Source: Hormiphora californensis
Taxonomy: Eukaryota; Ctenophora; Tentaculata; Cydippida; Pleurobrachiidae
Length of the DNA stretch: 64,000 nt
Direction: 5' to 3'
Assembly (NCBI GenBank): GCA_020137815.1
Contig: CM035360.1
Location: 2,322,077-2,386,076, forward strand
In this document: in pieces, positions 54,712 to 64,000 of the stretch
How the letters are laid out: every line of letters starts with the position of its first letter
How positions within the stretch are numbered: position 1 is the first letter of the stretch
Made by a program: the position numbers and the translations under genes
Notes under the pieces: generated by a model
What the model was told of the DNA's origin: nothing
The model's database searches: none
What the model saw: only the letters and a program-made list of their open reading frames with translations

Positions 54712-55780
54712 ACGAAGAGAAAACACCAGAAAACATTCAGAAAACATTCACCCCAGAGAGGGACACATGGGTGTGAACTTGGCCCCGTGTGAGGCACACT
54801 ATTTTACCAAAACTTTGCGTAACGCGCGAAGTCTGCAGTGAGTTTAAAGTTGTTCTGTAGGCAGTGGTACTGCGCGTTCACACACATCTCGCTTTTCAAC
54901 AGTTGCCTCCGTAAATTCGAGTTGGTCAGTTGGGCGTATAATAGGATGTGTGACTCACACTGTGAGGAAAGGAAACAGAGAGAGAAATATAGTGAGAGAG
55001 AGAGAGAGAGAGTGTGTGTGTATGTTTTACTTTTTACCCATCAGCTGAAACAATTGATTTAAAAACACACTTCCCCTGTGCAGTAGCAGTTATGTAAGAG
55101 TAGTAGTGTGTGTTTATTTGTTATACACTTGTTATTTCTAACACATCTGACACTACACTCATATTCCCTGAGTTTATTCATTTCAAGTTATTTCCACCGT
55201 TTGTGGCTCTAGATTATTATAGTGTACCAAATTCTGCCGTCTGATAGAACGATACCCCCTGATATAGTTGCCTGTATAACAACGCGTTTTACAACGTAAA
55301 ATACAGGTACCACATGACATACAATGAATCATCCCCTTTAGTTGACATTAAGCTTAACGTAATGCTAGACACGTAATGCTAGACAGGTTTCTCTCTAAAC
55401 GTTTCTCCCTAAACGTTTCTCCCTCTACCATATTGTCATGTTGACGTCCCCCTCCCTCCGACAGACAACAAACTATTAAACAAGATAAAGAGCAGTTTAT
55501 AACTACTTCACATGTTCTCTTAGTTCAATCTGATCGGTATTTTATTTATCCCCAACTACCCACTCCTTCCCTTTTAGTTGACAGACAATGAAGGATTCCA
55601 CAAAATAAATAGCATTCCACCCTTTAAGTTTCAACCTGTCCAGATACTCACCGAAACAACCCTTTAGTTGACAGCATTTCCCCCTAGCAAAAGAACCTTT
55701 TAGTTTCCACTTGTCGGTATATTTATTATACCACGGAATCCCCGTTATTCTCTAAATCCCCTCTAAATCGTTATTTAGCA
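54712..55780. other. BUD31-PDCL3 intergenic region
   Basis: A GAGA/GT microsatellite lies near 54980-55020. Between 55320 and 55710 the motif TTTAGTTGACA occurs about three to four times, spacing irregular. AATAAA at about 55594 could serve BUD31, though it is ~880 nt away. No gene seen. Confidence 0.6.
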
Positions 55781-58700
55781 ATGCAGAATCCCAACGAAGA
55801 CACAGAGTGGAATGATGTTCTCAGGAAGAAAGGAATCATCCCTCAGAAGGTAGTAGACATTTCTAGGAACATATATCTAACCCCTACCCTATGTCTCAAT
55901 AACACTCCTTGTTGCGTGGTGTTAATCCTACTCGCTAAGTCACGAAGTTCTAAAACTCCAGTTCCACTTCCCTCCTCCTGACTTGTTGAACCTCCCACCT
56001 CCTAGACGAGCCCGAGTTCCCCCTCTCCCCTTGGTGACCCAGTCACCCCTCCACTACCAGCCTCAAAACCACGGCATCACCAACCTCTCCCCAAAAAATC
56101 ACGGAAATGTTACTAAATCCCCCCAGGCGAAAGAGGAGCCCGAATTCACGGAGGAAATGATCCAGGAAATGATGGACGATGCAATTAGGAAACAAATGGG
56201 CGGTAAGAAACCTGAAGAGATGGATCTACATGAGCTGAGCGATCTCGAGGATGAGGAGGATGAGGAATTTCTTGCACAACTCAGGTAGGAGAGAGAGGGG
56301 CTGGGGTGATGGTAGTAACTACCAGGTACATAGTTGCACAACTCAGGTAGGAGAGAGAGGGGCTGGGATGATGGTAGTAACTACCAGGTACATAGTTGTT
56401 AATACAACTCAGGTAGAAGGGAGGGGCTGGGGTGATGGTAGTTGTTAATACAACTCAGGTAGAAGAGAGGGGCTGGGGTGATGGTGGGATAGGGAGCTGC
56501 CGACCCTCGTTAGAGTCGCAAGTGAGAGGTCAAAGTTATAACTTGTTAGAAAGGCTGGGGGTCATGGTTAGTGCCGACCCCTAGGGCCCTGAGATCTGGT
56601 TTATAATTTTAAATTTTTTGGTTTGTACCAGTCCTCTGACTAATTATTAATTAATTAATTATCCCCTCCAGGGAGAAGAGGATGGCGGAGATGAGAGCCG
56701 CTGCTGCACTGGCTAAGTTTGGATCCGTTCTGGAGATAAGTGGTCAGGATTATATTCAAGAGGTTAACAAGGCTGGAGATGGTATCTGGGTGGTACTACA
56801 CCTCTACAAACAGGGGTAATTACTAATTTTTGTATCTCACACTGCATCTTTACAAACAGGGGTAGGTGTGTCTTCAACTAATCCTGAATTCACATTTGAG
56901 TTCATCTTGCCTAGGTTAAAGAATTTGAGGCTAATTATCTAATCCTTGCCCCCTAGCAGTAAAATTCCCATTTTGTTTGAGGCACAGGCTAGTTATGCCC
57001 ATCTAGTTATCTAATCCAGTAAATTTGCTATTTTAGGATCTAGATGCACTACATGCTACATAACCTCTAACTAACCCCTCTACCCGTCCCTCCTAAACTC
57101 ACTTTAACTCATTAACCCCCCCCCCCAATAAACTCACTGTGAGCCCACCACCCCCAGAATTCCATAACTCTAACTTTAACCCGATAAAATCACTCCCAGG
57201 ATACCACTATGTGCTCACTGTGACCCCCCCCCCCCCCAGAATTCCATAACTCTAAATTCACTCCCAGGATACCACTATGTGCCCTGTTGAACCAGCACAT
57301 GCAGCTGCTAGCTAGCAAGTTCCCTGCCACCAAGTTCATCAAGAGCATCAGTACTACATGTGTCCCAAACTTCCCTGATAAGGTTTGTTATGTTATAAAC
57401 CTCCTTTACATTGCCTGCAGTTTATATGGTAGGCGGGATTATTAACCTCCCTCTGTTTATAGATCCGTCTTTGTGGCCGGCCCCACGTGAAGTCACTTCA
57501 CCTCGTGCGCAGGGTTTATATGATACTAGAAAGCCCATTGAACACCCCCCACCCGTCTCTATGTCTCTCTCCCCCTCTTACTCTTCGTCTCTCCATGTCG
57601 GGGTAAAGAATACGTAGGTTGGTAGTGGTAGAGCGCTGGTGATAAACATCAAGGGAAATCCCGCTGAATAACATGTAGAATCAGATGATAAAGATCCGTA
57701 GAATTGTAGCTGTGTAGAGAATCAACGGGGTACGTAGGTAGAAAGGCTTTGGCAATCATGGCGGCCCCAGCAGTAGATCCCAAAACACCACAGGAACAAC
57801 ACGCAACAAACAACCAAAAACATGCACGTGCAGTATCCCCCTCCCAGGGCACCTCCTTGGCAACCCCCACCATTTGCACGTGATGATAGGACATCTTCAT
57901 CATCACCACGCCACGCATTTGCATATTATAATAAGGACTAGAAAGCCCATTGTTAAGTCCTACAACAACCCCCCCCCACCCGTCTCTATGTCTCTCTCCC
58001 CCTCTCACTCTTCGTCTCTTCATGTCGGGTTAAAGAATGCGGAGGTTTATAGTGGTAGAGCGCCGGTGATAAACATCAAGGGAAATCCCGCTGAATAACA
58101 TGTAGAATCAGGTGATAAAGATCCGTAGAATTGTAGCTGTGTAGAGAATCAACGGGGTACGTATATAGAATGGCTTTGGCAATCATGGCGGCCCCAGAAG
58201 TAGATCCCAAAACACCACAGGAAAACACAGGAACACGCAACAAACAACCAAAAACATGCACGTGCAGTATCCCCTCACAACTACCCATACCCCTCCCAGG
58301 GCACCTCCCTGGCAACCCCCTCCATTTGCACGTGATGATACTACATCATACTCATCACGCCACTCATTTGTACTTTATAATATAGACTAGAAAGCCCATT
58401 GAAGTCCTAAAACACCCCCCCCCCCCGTCTCTATGCCCCCCCCCCCCTCTTACTCTTCATCTCTCCATGTCGGGGTAAAGAATACGGAGGTTAGTACTTG
58501 TAGAGCGATGGTGATAAACATCAAGGGAAATCCCGCTGAATAACATGTAGAATCAGGCGATAAAGATCCGTAGAATTGTAGCTGTGTAGAGAATCAACGG
58601 GGTACGTAGGTAGAAAGGCTTTGGCGATCATGGAGGTCCCATCAGTAGATCCCAAAGCACCACAGGAACAACACAGGAACACGCAATAAACAACAAACAA

Positions 58701-59593
58701 CATGCACGTGCAGTATCCCACCTCCAATACCCCTCCCAAGCCGCCTCCTTGGCAACCCCCCACCATTTGCACGTGGGATACTCCATCACTACTCCTCATC
58801 ACGCCACGCATTTGCTTATTATAATAAGGACTAGAAAGCCCATTGAGATCCCACAACAGCCCCCCCACCCGTCTCTATGTCTCTCTCCCCCTCTCACTCT
58901 TTGTCTCTCCATGTTGGGGTAAAGAATACGGAGGTTGGTAGTGGTAGAGCGCTGGTGATAAACATCAAGGGAAATCCCGCTGAATAAAATGTAGATCCGT
59001 AGAATTGTAGCTGTGTAGAGAATCAACGGGGTACGTAGGTAGAAAGGCTTTGGCAATCATGGGGGCCCAGCAGTAGATTCCAAAACACCACAGGAACAAC
59101 ACAGGAACACGCAACAAACAACGAACAACATGCACGTGCAGTATCCCCCCACAACCTCCAATACCCCTCCCAAGCCACCTCCTTGACAACCCCCTCTATT
59201 TGCACGTGTGGATACTCCATCATACTCCTCATCACGACGTTCATTTGTACTTTATAATAAGGACTAGAGAGCCCAGGCAAAAGACCCAAAACTCCTCTCG
59301 CCCCCTACTGAATCCTCCCACCCCTATCGAATCCTCTCAATATCTATTGACTGCTCTCGTCCCATATTATTCAGCACCCTCCCTCCCCCGCCCCCGGGCT
59401 ATGTTGACCAACTCACACCATAATCCCCTTACAGCCAGTTGGAGTCCTACAACAACCCCCCCCCCCCCCCCGGTCTCTATGTCTCTCTCTCCCCCTCTCC
59501 GTCTCCGTCTCTTTCCCTGTCCCTCTCCAATGGATAGTCTCCATCTATCCCCTTCTCTCTTTATCCCTCTAACCCCATCATTCCCTCCCCCCC

Positions 59594-59624
<31 letters not shown>

Positions 59625-60366
59625 TATCTCTATCTCTATCTCTCTCTATCTCCCTCTTTCTCTCTCTCTCTCTCTCCCCCTCATATCGGGCTGGTGAATA
59701 TAATGGAAGCTGGAATCAGGTGATAAAAATCTGTAGAACTGGAGCTGTGTAGAGTTATTAAAGCTGGGATACGTTGGTAGAAAATCTTTGGCATTCATCG
59801 GGGCCGCAGCAGTAGATGGCCAAACACCACAAAACACCACAGGAACACGCAATACAACACCCAACAACATGCACGTGCAGTATTAACACTCTTGCCCACC
59901 ATCATGGCAACTCCCCAAACCCCACCAACCATCCCTAACAACACGCCAATTTTCCACGTGCAAACCATAAAAAACCCCTCCCCCAAATTTTGTCTTGCAC
60001 TGTTCTCTGCTTTATAATATAGACTAGAGAGCCCAGGCAAAAGACCCAAAACTCCTCTCGCCCCCTACTGAATCCTCCCACCCCTATCGAATCCTCTCAA
60101 TATCTATTGACTGCTCTCGTCCCATATTATTCAGCACCCTCCCTCCCCCGCCCCCGGGCTATGTTGACCAACTCACCCCATAATCCCCTTACAGCCAGTT
60201 GGAGTCCTACAACAACCCCCCCCCCCCCCGGTCTCTATGTCTCTCTCTCCCCCTCTCCGTCTCCGTCTCTTTCCCTGTCCCCTCTCCAATGGATAGTCTC
60301 CATCTATCCCCTTCTCTCTTTATCCCTCTAACCCCATCATTCCCTCCCCCCCTCTCTATCTCTCTC

Positions 60367-60403
<37 letters not shown>

Positions 60404-61399
60404 ATCTCTCTCTCTCTCTCTCTCTCCCTCTTTCTCTCTCTCTCTCCCCCTCATATCGGGCTGGTGAATATAATGGAAGCTGGAATCAGGTGATAAAGAT
60501 CCGTAGAACTGGAGCTGTGTAGAGTTATTAAAGCTGGGATACGTTGGTAGAAAAGCTGTGGCATTCATCGGGGCCGCAGCAGTAGATGGCCAAGCACCAC
60601 AAAACACGACAGGAACACGCAATAAAACACCCAACAACATGCACGTGCAGTATTAAACTCTTGCCCACCATCATGGCAACTCCCCAAACCCCACCAACCT
60701 ATCCCTAACAACACGCCAATTTTCCACGTGCAAACCATAAAAACCCCCTCCCCCAAATTTTGTCTTGCACTGTTCTCTGCTTTATAATATAGGATATGGG
60801 ATTACTATAAACCCCCCTCTAAGAATGGGCGTTTCTAGAAGATTCTAAGATTGAAACTTTATTTCCTCGCTATTTAACTTTTCTCTCCCTGATTCAGAAC
60901 CTTCCCACGTTTTTCGTTTATAAAGAGGGTGAAATGAAGAGCCAAATTATTGGAGCCGTAAACTTCGGCGGAATGAATTGTACAGCAGATGGTAAGAGAG
61001 GCGAGGCGAGGGGAGAAACTTCTAGAAGAGAGGGGGCGAGAATTACCTGGCTAAATGCCATCCGCGTTTCACTTCCCCACCTTGCTAAATGCAATAATAG
61101 ACGCCAGACGGTTCTATAAAACCAACCAAACAACTATTATAGGAGACTCACATATGATTATTGAGTCACCCTAATAATCCAGGGTACTTTTCAAACCCCT
61201 AACTACCCCTAACCACACTCCTAACAACCCTTCTAACAACCCTAACCACCTCCTAACAGACCTGGAATGGAAACTAAAGAATATCGGAGCAGTGGCCTCC
61301 AAACTGGAGCGAGATCCCCGAGAGAAGCACTTCATTCCCGATGCCATGACGTCAGCTATCAGACAGGCCAACATCCATAACGATAGTGATAGCGATTAG
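55781..61399 (+). CDS. PDCL3: Phosducin-like protein 3 (VIAF family), 6 exons
   Basis: Exons: 55781-55849, 56127-56284, 56672-56815, 57268-57382, 60898-60991, 61260-61399 (720 nt, 239 residues, the same length as human PDCL3). The N-terminal helix carries [15 protein letters not shown], followed by an acidic segment and the thioredoxin-like fold ([56 protein letters not shown]). The tail ends NDSDSD. Phosducin-like proteins of this class bind the CCT/TRiC chaperonin and modulate folding of actin, tubulin and others in the cytoplasm. TTATTTAG ends 2 nt before the ATG, another acceptor-like site. Three splice junctions are embedded in tandem duplications, and intron 4 (3.5 kb) is largely a repeat array. 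Poly(A) signal AATAAA at 61777-61782. Confidence 0.96.
56272..56490 (+). repeat. Minisatellite duplicating the PDCL3 exon 2 donor (4 copies)
   Basis: Donor contexts ACAACTCAG followed by GTAG occur with GT at 56285 (true exon end), 56346, 56413 and 56459. The first two share 13 nt of exon sequence (TTGCACAACTCAG). Units also contain GGGGCTGGGGTGATGGTAG. Confidence 0.92.
56800..56870 (+). repeat. Duplicated PDCL3 exon 3 donor
   Basis: CTACAAACAGGG then GTAATT at 56816 is echoed by TTACAAACAGGG then GTAGGT at 56862, 46 bp downstream. The copy's donor is closer to consensus than the true one. Confidence 0.88.
57140..57282 (+). repeat. Duplicated PDCL3 exon 4 acceptor
   Basis: ACTCCCAGGATACCACTATG (extending 2 nt further as TG) occurs at 57192-57213 and 57260-57281, 68 bp apart. 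Each comprises the acceptor plus 14 nt of exon 4. AGAATTCCATAACTCTAA precedes both. The first copy runs into intronic poly-C. Confidence 0.92.
57530..60800. repeat. Satellite-like tandem array in PDCL3 intron 4
   Basis: Four units of about 440 bp start near 57540, 57970, 58410 and 58860, followed by two longer diverged units of about 760 bp (59264-60023 and 60024-60790). Shared blocks: TTATAATA(T/A)(A/G)GACTAGA, a GTCTCTATGTCTCTC tract, CATCAAGGGAAATCCCGCTG (short units), and CATGCACGTGCAGTAT. Each unit thus carries CACGTG palindromes and a TATA-like box. Short minus-strand frames ending near HVIQRDFP are kept in the first units but break in the long ones, so I do not call a gene. Confidence 0.85.
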
Positions 61400-62252
61400 T
61401 GAGAGAGGGTTTTGTTACAAGCTGGTCTGTTTTATAATTTAAGGAGTGTGGTTTTGTATTTAGGATTTATCTTATCAACCTGCTGTGGCATCCGTTTATT
61501 TAACTTTTCTATGCTACATGAATTTTAACTGATATGATTCACTACAATTTTCTACGCATGCACACCGTATTATATTTGTGACAAATTCATGTAGTTTTGC
61601 GAGTTTAGATGGGGTTAAGACTGATTTGAATTCTCGAGATACGATCTGGAAATTGATTTTGAATATAATATCTGTACTCTGTAGCACCTTGTATTATGTA
61701 AGAAGTGTGATTAGAGGCTGAGTATGCTAAGTGCTGTACAATTCAATGTATTTTGGGTATTATTTTCTTCCTACAAAATAAATGTGTTCAAATATTGAGA
61801 AACCGTTCCATGAAATTGAAAATGAGTTCCAATAAATCCCCGGAATCAAGGCCGATGTGTCAACGAATGACAACTGACAATCTGACTCCGAACCACCCCT
61901 CTGTGGCACCTGCGTGTAAATCACACACCCCCTTTCCTGCGTCCACTGAATCCGAACGCGCGTGCACCAGCTGCTTGTTACTGTGCACTTTTCTTACAGA
62001 GAGAGTCCCGCGCGTACCGGGTGTTACCGGAAGTTTCCAGAGAGTGTGTGAGTTGACACGGAGATTCATCCAACACTCTGTTTGAATCACACATCGTTCC
62101 GACACCGAAAATAATACTCATATCTTCACATGGTTGTCGAAGGAACTTATAGTTGGATACAAATCAAAAAGACAACAACATCTCTCTATCTTTACACACT
62201 AACAATATAGTCCAATATAGTCCAATAACTTAATGAGATGAGATACAAAGCT
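61400..62252. other. Convergent PDCL3/COX6B 3' region
   Basis: 3'UTR of PDCL3 up to AATAAA at 61777-61782, then a GC-richer stretch (61850-62050) with no recognised coding similarity, then presumably the COX6B 3'UTR. Confidence 0.55.
61777..61782 (+). terminator. Poly(A) signal of PDCL3
   Basis: AATAAA 378 nt after the PDCL3 stop. Confidence 0.65.
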
Positions 62253-62923
62253 TTACTCGTCAGCAGGCTCGGCCTTGGGGTACTTTGCCTGCCATTTCAG
62301 TAGCTGCTTGGAGGGGTAAACACCTGGGAAAAAGGGGTGGAATGAGTATACTGTGTGTTATTTCCAGCTAAAATCTGATATGTCGACTGTCGAGATATTT
62401 GGAATGGGAGGCGAAGGGACGACGCTGTAGTTTTTGGGGAAGATATATCAAATGGTTTTTACGCTAAATTTCTTTTCTCACCTCGTTCCAGTTGATCGTT
62501 CCATTTTTCAACCCAGGTAGGTGGGCAGACGTGCTCAAAGTGGTGACGGAACCAATCACAGGGCTTGTATCCCTCTCCTTTCTTCCAGATACACTTCTGG
62601 AAGTCACTGAGTGGGGGAGAAATGGGGTTAGGGGAGGGAGAAATGGGGTTAGGGGGTCACTGGGGAGTGGGGGTTAGGGTGGTAGCTGGGGTGAGAAATG
62701 GGTTATTTGGGAGGGGGTAATGGGGTTAGGGAAAGTGATGTGAGGTCATTGGGGAATGGGGTTTGGGTACTCACATGAAGTATTGGTTGCATTTAGGTAC
62801 TCACATGAAGTATTGGTTGCATTTGGGGGCCTGATTGAAGGCGGGGTATCGGGGATCGTATTTCGGGTGCCAAGTGAACCGCTTAATGGTCCCATCAGGC
62901 ATTTCAACGTCTCGGAAACCCAT
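62253..62923 (-). CDS. COX6B1: Cytochrome c oxidase subunit 6B, 3 exons
   Basis: Exons: 62923-62805, 62606-62482, 62323-62253 (315 nt, 104 residues; human COX6B1 is 86). The CHCH fold is clear: a CX9C motif (CNQYFIDFQKC) and a CX10C motif (CDWFRHHFEHVC). YDPRYPAFNQ precedes it and PPTWVEKWNDQLERGVYP follows. The protein is an intermembrane-space subunit of mitochondrial complex IV that bridges the dimer. The N-terminus is longer than in human (MGFRDVEMPDGTIKRFTWHP). An acceptor-like TTTACAG lies 13 nt before the ATG. It lies 223 bp downstream of EXOC7 on the same strand, with no AATAAA seen between, so co-transcription is possible. The exon 1 donor is tandemly duplicated. Confidence 0.93.
62766..62824 (-). 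repeat. Duplicated COX6B exon 1 donor
   Basis: A 29-30-bp unit (on the plus strand GGTACTCACATGAAGTATTG and onward to GCATTT) occurs twice in a row with period 30. On the minus strand each gives TACTTCAT then donor GTGAGT, at 62804 (true) and 62774. Confidence 0.95.
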
Positions 62924-63146
62924 TTCTAGCTATATTCTGTAAAGAGAGAGAGTTTAAAGCAAGTTTCAAAAAAATAATAACATCATTTCAAGCATCAAAC
63001 ATATTTTTAAAAGATCGAAATTTGTATCAAAATAGTACACACACTAATTACATACACACATGTACACAGTCAATATGTCACCTCCCCCTGTCACATACAC
63101 AATACCTTCACATTCTATAAATTTACACGTCATGTTCTAAAGGCTC

Positions 63147-63944
63147 TCACTGATCAAAGAATGCGAGTAACATTTTCTCGATATGGTCAGGGGTGTATTC
63201 TATATATTTCCCCGGATTAGATGTGAACTTAGCGTCTCTATAACGCTCATATAATTCAACATAACACTGCATTACCGCATTGATGTTATCAATAATTATC
63301 ATATGTCTAAACTCAGCATCAGGTATAGCCCACTTTTTCTGCAGGGTCCACTGTTCCAAGAAATAGTTATTGAATGTTTTAAATCGTGACTTGACCGCTT
63401 CCTTCTGCGCCTTTTCACTTTCCTTCTTCACCGCACTACCAGTATTTTCAATACAAACATCAGTTAAAGTCCTATACCAAGTTCTATATTGTTCCTTCTG
63501 TCTCTCGATCAGGTCTGCATATTTCTCAGCCGGCTCTATCTCATTAGGTCGAGCTAGCAGTGCTGACAACTCCCCCTCCTCCAACAAATACCTTCTAATG
63601 TAGTTGTAGTTGTTCATCAGGAACAGTGCTGACAGACACTTGTTTTCATATTGCTCTGACTTCACTGCTAGATTCCTTTCTAGAGCGGTTATAATTCCCA
63701 GTATATACTGTCCCACAGCACGTTGGATTATAGATAACTGAAGTTGTCTGGTACCTTGGTGTTGAACACCCTGTAACAGTGTCCCTACTGTCTCTCTGTG
63801 TTGTAGGAGTTGTCCACAGATACTCATAACATTGGATGTGAGTTGGTGGACTGTTCCATCAATTGCAATGTTAGATGATCGTACACTGTCGTCTTTAACG
63901 AACAACTTGAATTGTTCGAGAGTCTCCTTCACACAACTTGTCAC
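63147..63944 (-). CDS. EXOC7: Exocyst complex component 7 (Exo70), last coding exon
   Basis: An acceptor (CTCTATCAG) precedes 63944, and the frame runs 265 codons to TGA at 63149-63147. It matches the C-terminal helical bundle of Exo70: LFLMNNYNYIRRYL, a charged helix with YADLIERQKEQYRTW, RFKTFNNYFLEQWTLQKKWA, PDAEFRH, and the conserved KFTSNPGKYIEYTPDHIEKM near the end. Exo70 is the exocyst subunit that binds PI(4,5)P2 and Rho GTPases to tether secretory vesicles at the plasma membrane; its C-terminal domain carries the lipid-binding basic patch. The rest of the gene lies beyond the right edge. A GA microsatellite begins at 63969. Confidence 0.93.
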   Translation of the reverse strand: MTSCVKETLEQFKLFVKDDSVRSSNIAIDGTVHQLTSNVMSICGQLLQHRETVGTLLQGVQHQGTRQLQLSIIQRAVGQYILGIITALERNLAVKSEQYENKCLSALFLMNNYNYIRRYLLEEGELSALLARPNEIEPAEKYADLIERQKEQYRTWYRTLTDVCIENTGSAVKKESEKAQKEAVKSRFKTFNNYFLEQWTLQKKWAIPDAEFRHMIIIDNINAVMQCYVELYERYRDAKFTSNPGKYIEYTPDHIEKMLLAFFDQ

Positions 63945-64000
63945 CTGATAGAGAGGGAGAAAGGTTAGAGAGAGAGAGAGAGAGAGAGTGAGAGAGAGAG

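Noticed and set aside
57649-58315. Minus-strand frames ending HVIQRDFP in the PDCL3 intron array
   Set aside because: Shared only because the units are repeats; diverged units break the frame, and no splice sites or domains are visible.

Overview
The window is animal nuclear DNA. Genes are split by GT-AG introns, the recognisable proteins are metazoan (class A GPCRs, a CCP/Sushi module, LDL-receptor class A repeats, RBM24/38, EXOC7), and the introns are full of inverted-repeat transposons, CT/GT microsatellites and minisatellites. It looks like an invertebrate; I cannot place the phylum from sequence alone.

Layout. 1-2552 (-): start of a secreted or surface protein built from repeated ~140-residue modules plus one CCP module, running off the left edge. 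2553-7551: repeats, a tRNA-derived element and a 1.09-kb tandem duplication. 7552-10671 (-): six exons of a class A GPCR with one frameshift. 10672-18100: fold-back transposons, a possible GPCR exon remnant, minisatellites and a promoter-like cluster. 18101-35696 (+): RBM24/38-type RNA-binding protein, 8 exons, whose 9.8-kb intron 6 holds nested transposons. 38782-53198 (+): ZC3H15, 6 exons, with a complete LDLa-type GPCR gene (45244-50319, -) inside its 11-kb intron 4. 53575-54711 (+): BUD31. 55781-61399 (+): PDCL3, 6 exons, with a satellite-like array in intron 4. 62253-62923 (-): COX6B. 63147-63944 (-): last coding exon of EXOC7.

The housekeeping genes act in separate processes: DRG1 stabilisation, splicing, chaperonin-assisted folding, cytochrome oxidase and exocytosis. 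Same-strand neighbours sit close together (ZC3H15-BUD31 376 bp, EXOC7-COX6B 223 bp) with no AATAAA seen between them. ZC3H15, BUD31, PDCL3 and COX6B each have a 3'-splice-site-like AG within 14 nt upstream of the ATG, which suggests spliced-leader trans-splicing or very short 5'UTR introns.

The most unusual pattern is that nine splice junctions, in the class A GPCR, RBM24/38, PDCL3 and COX6B, lie inside short tandem duplications. Each places one to five decoy donors or acceptors, usually with 5-24 nt of copied exon, in the adjacent intron. Also notable: minisatellites made of RFX/X-box palindromes; transposon insertions whose empty target site survives elsewhere in the window; a fold-back element with tandem-repeat arms carrying poly(A)-signal hexamers; and a possible 4-nt tandem acceptor giving RBM24/38 an alternative Ala-rich C-terminus.
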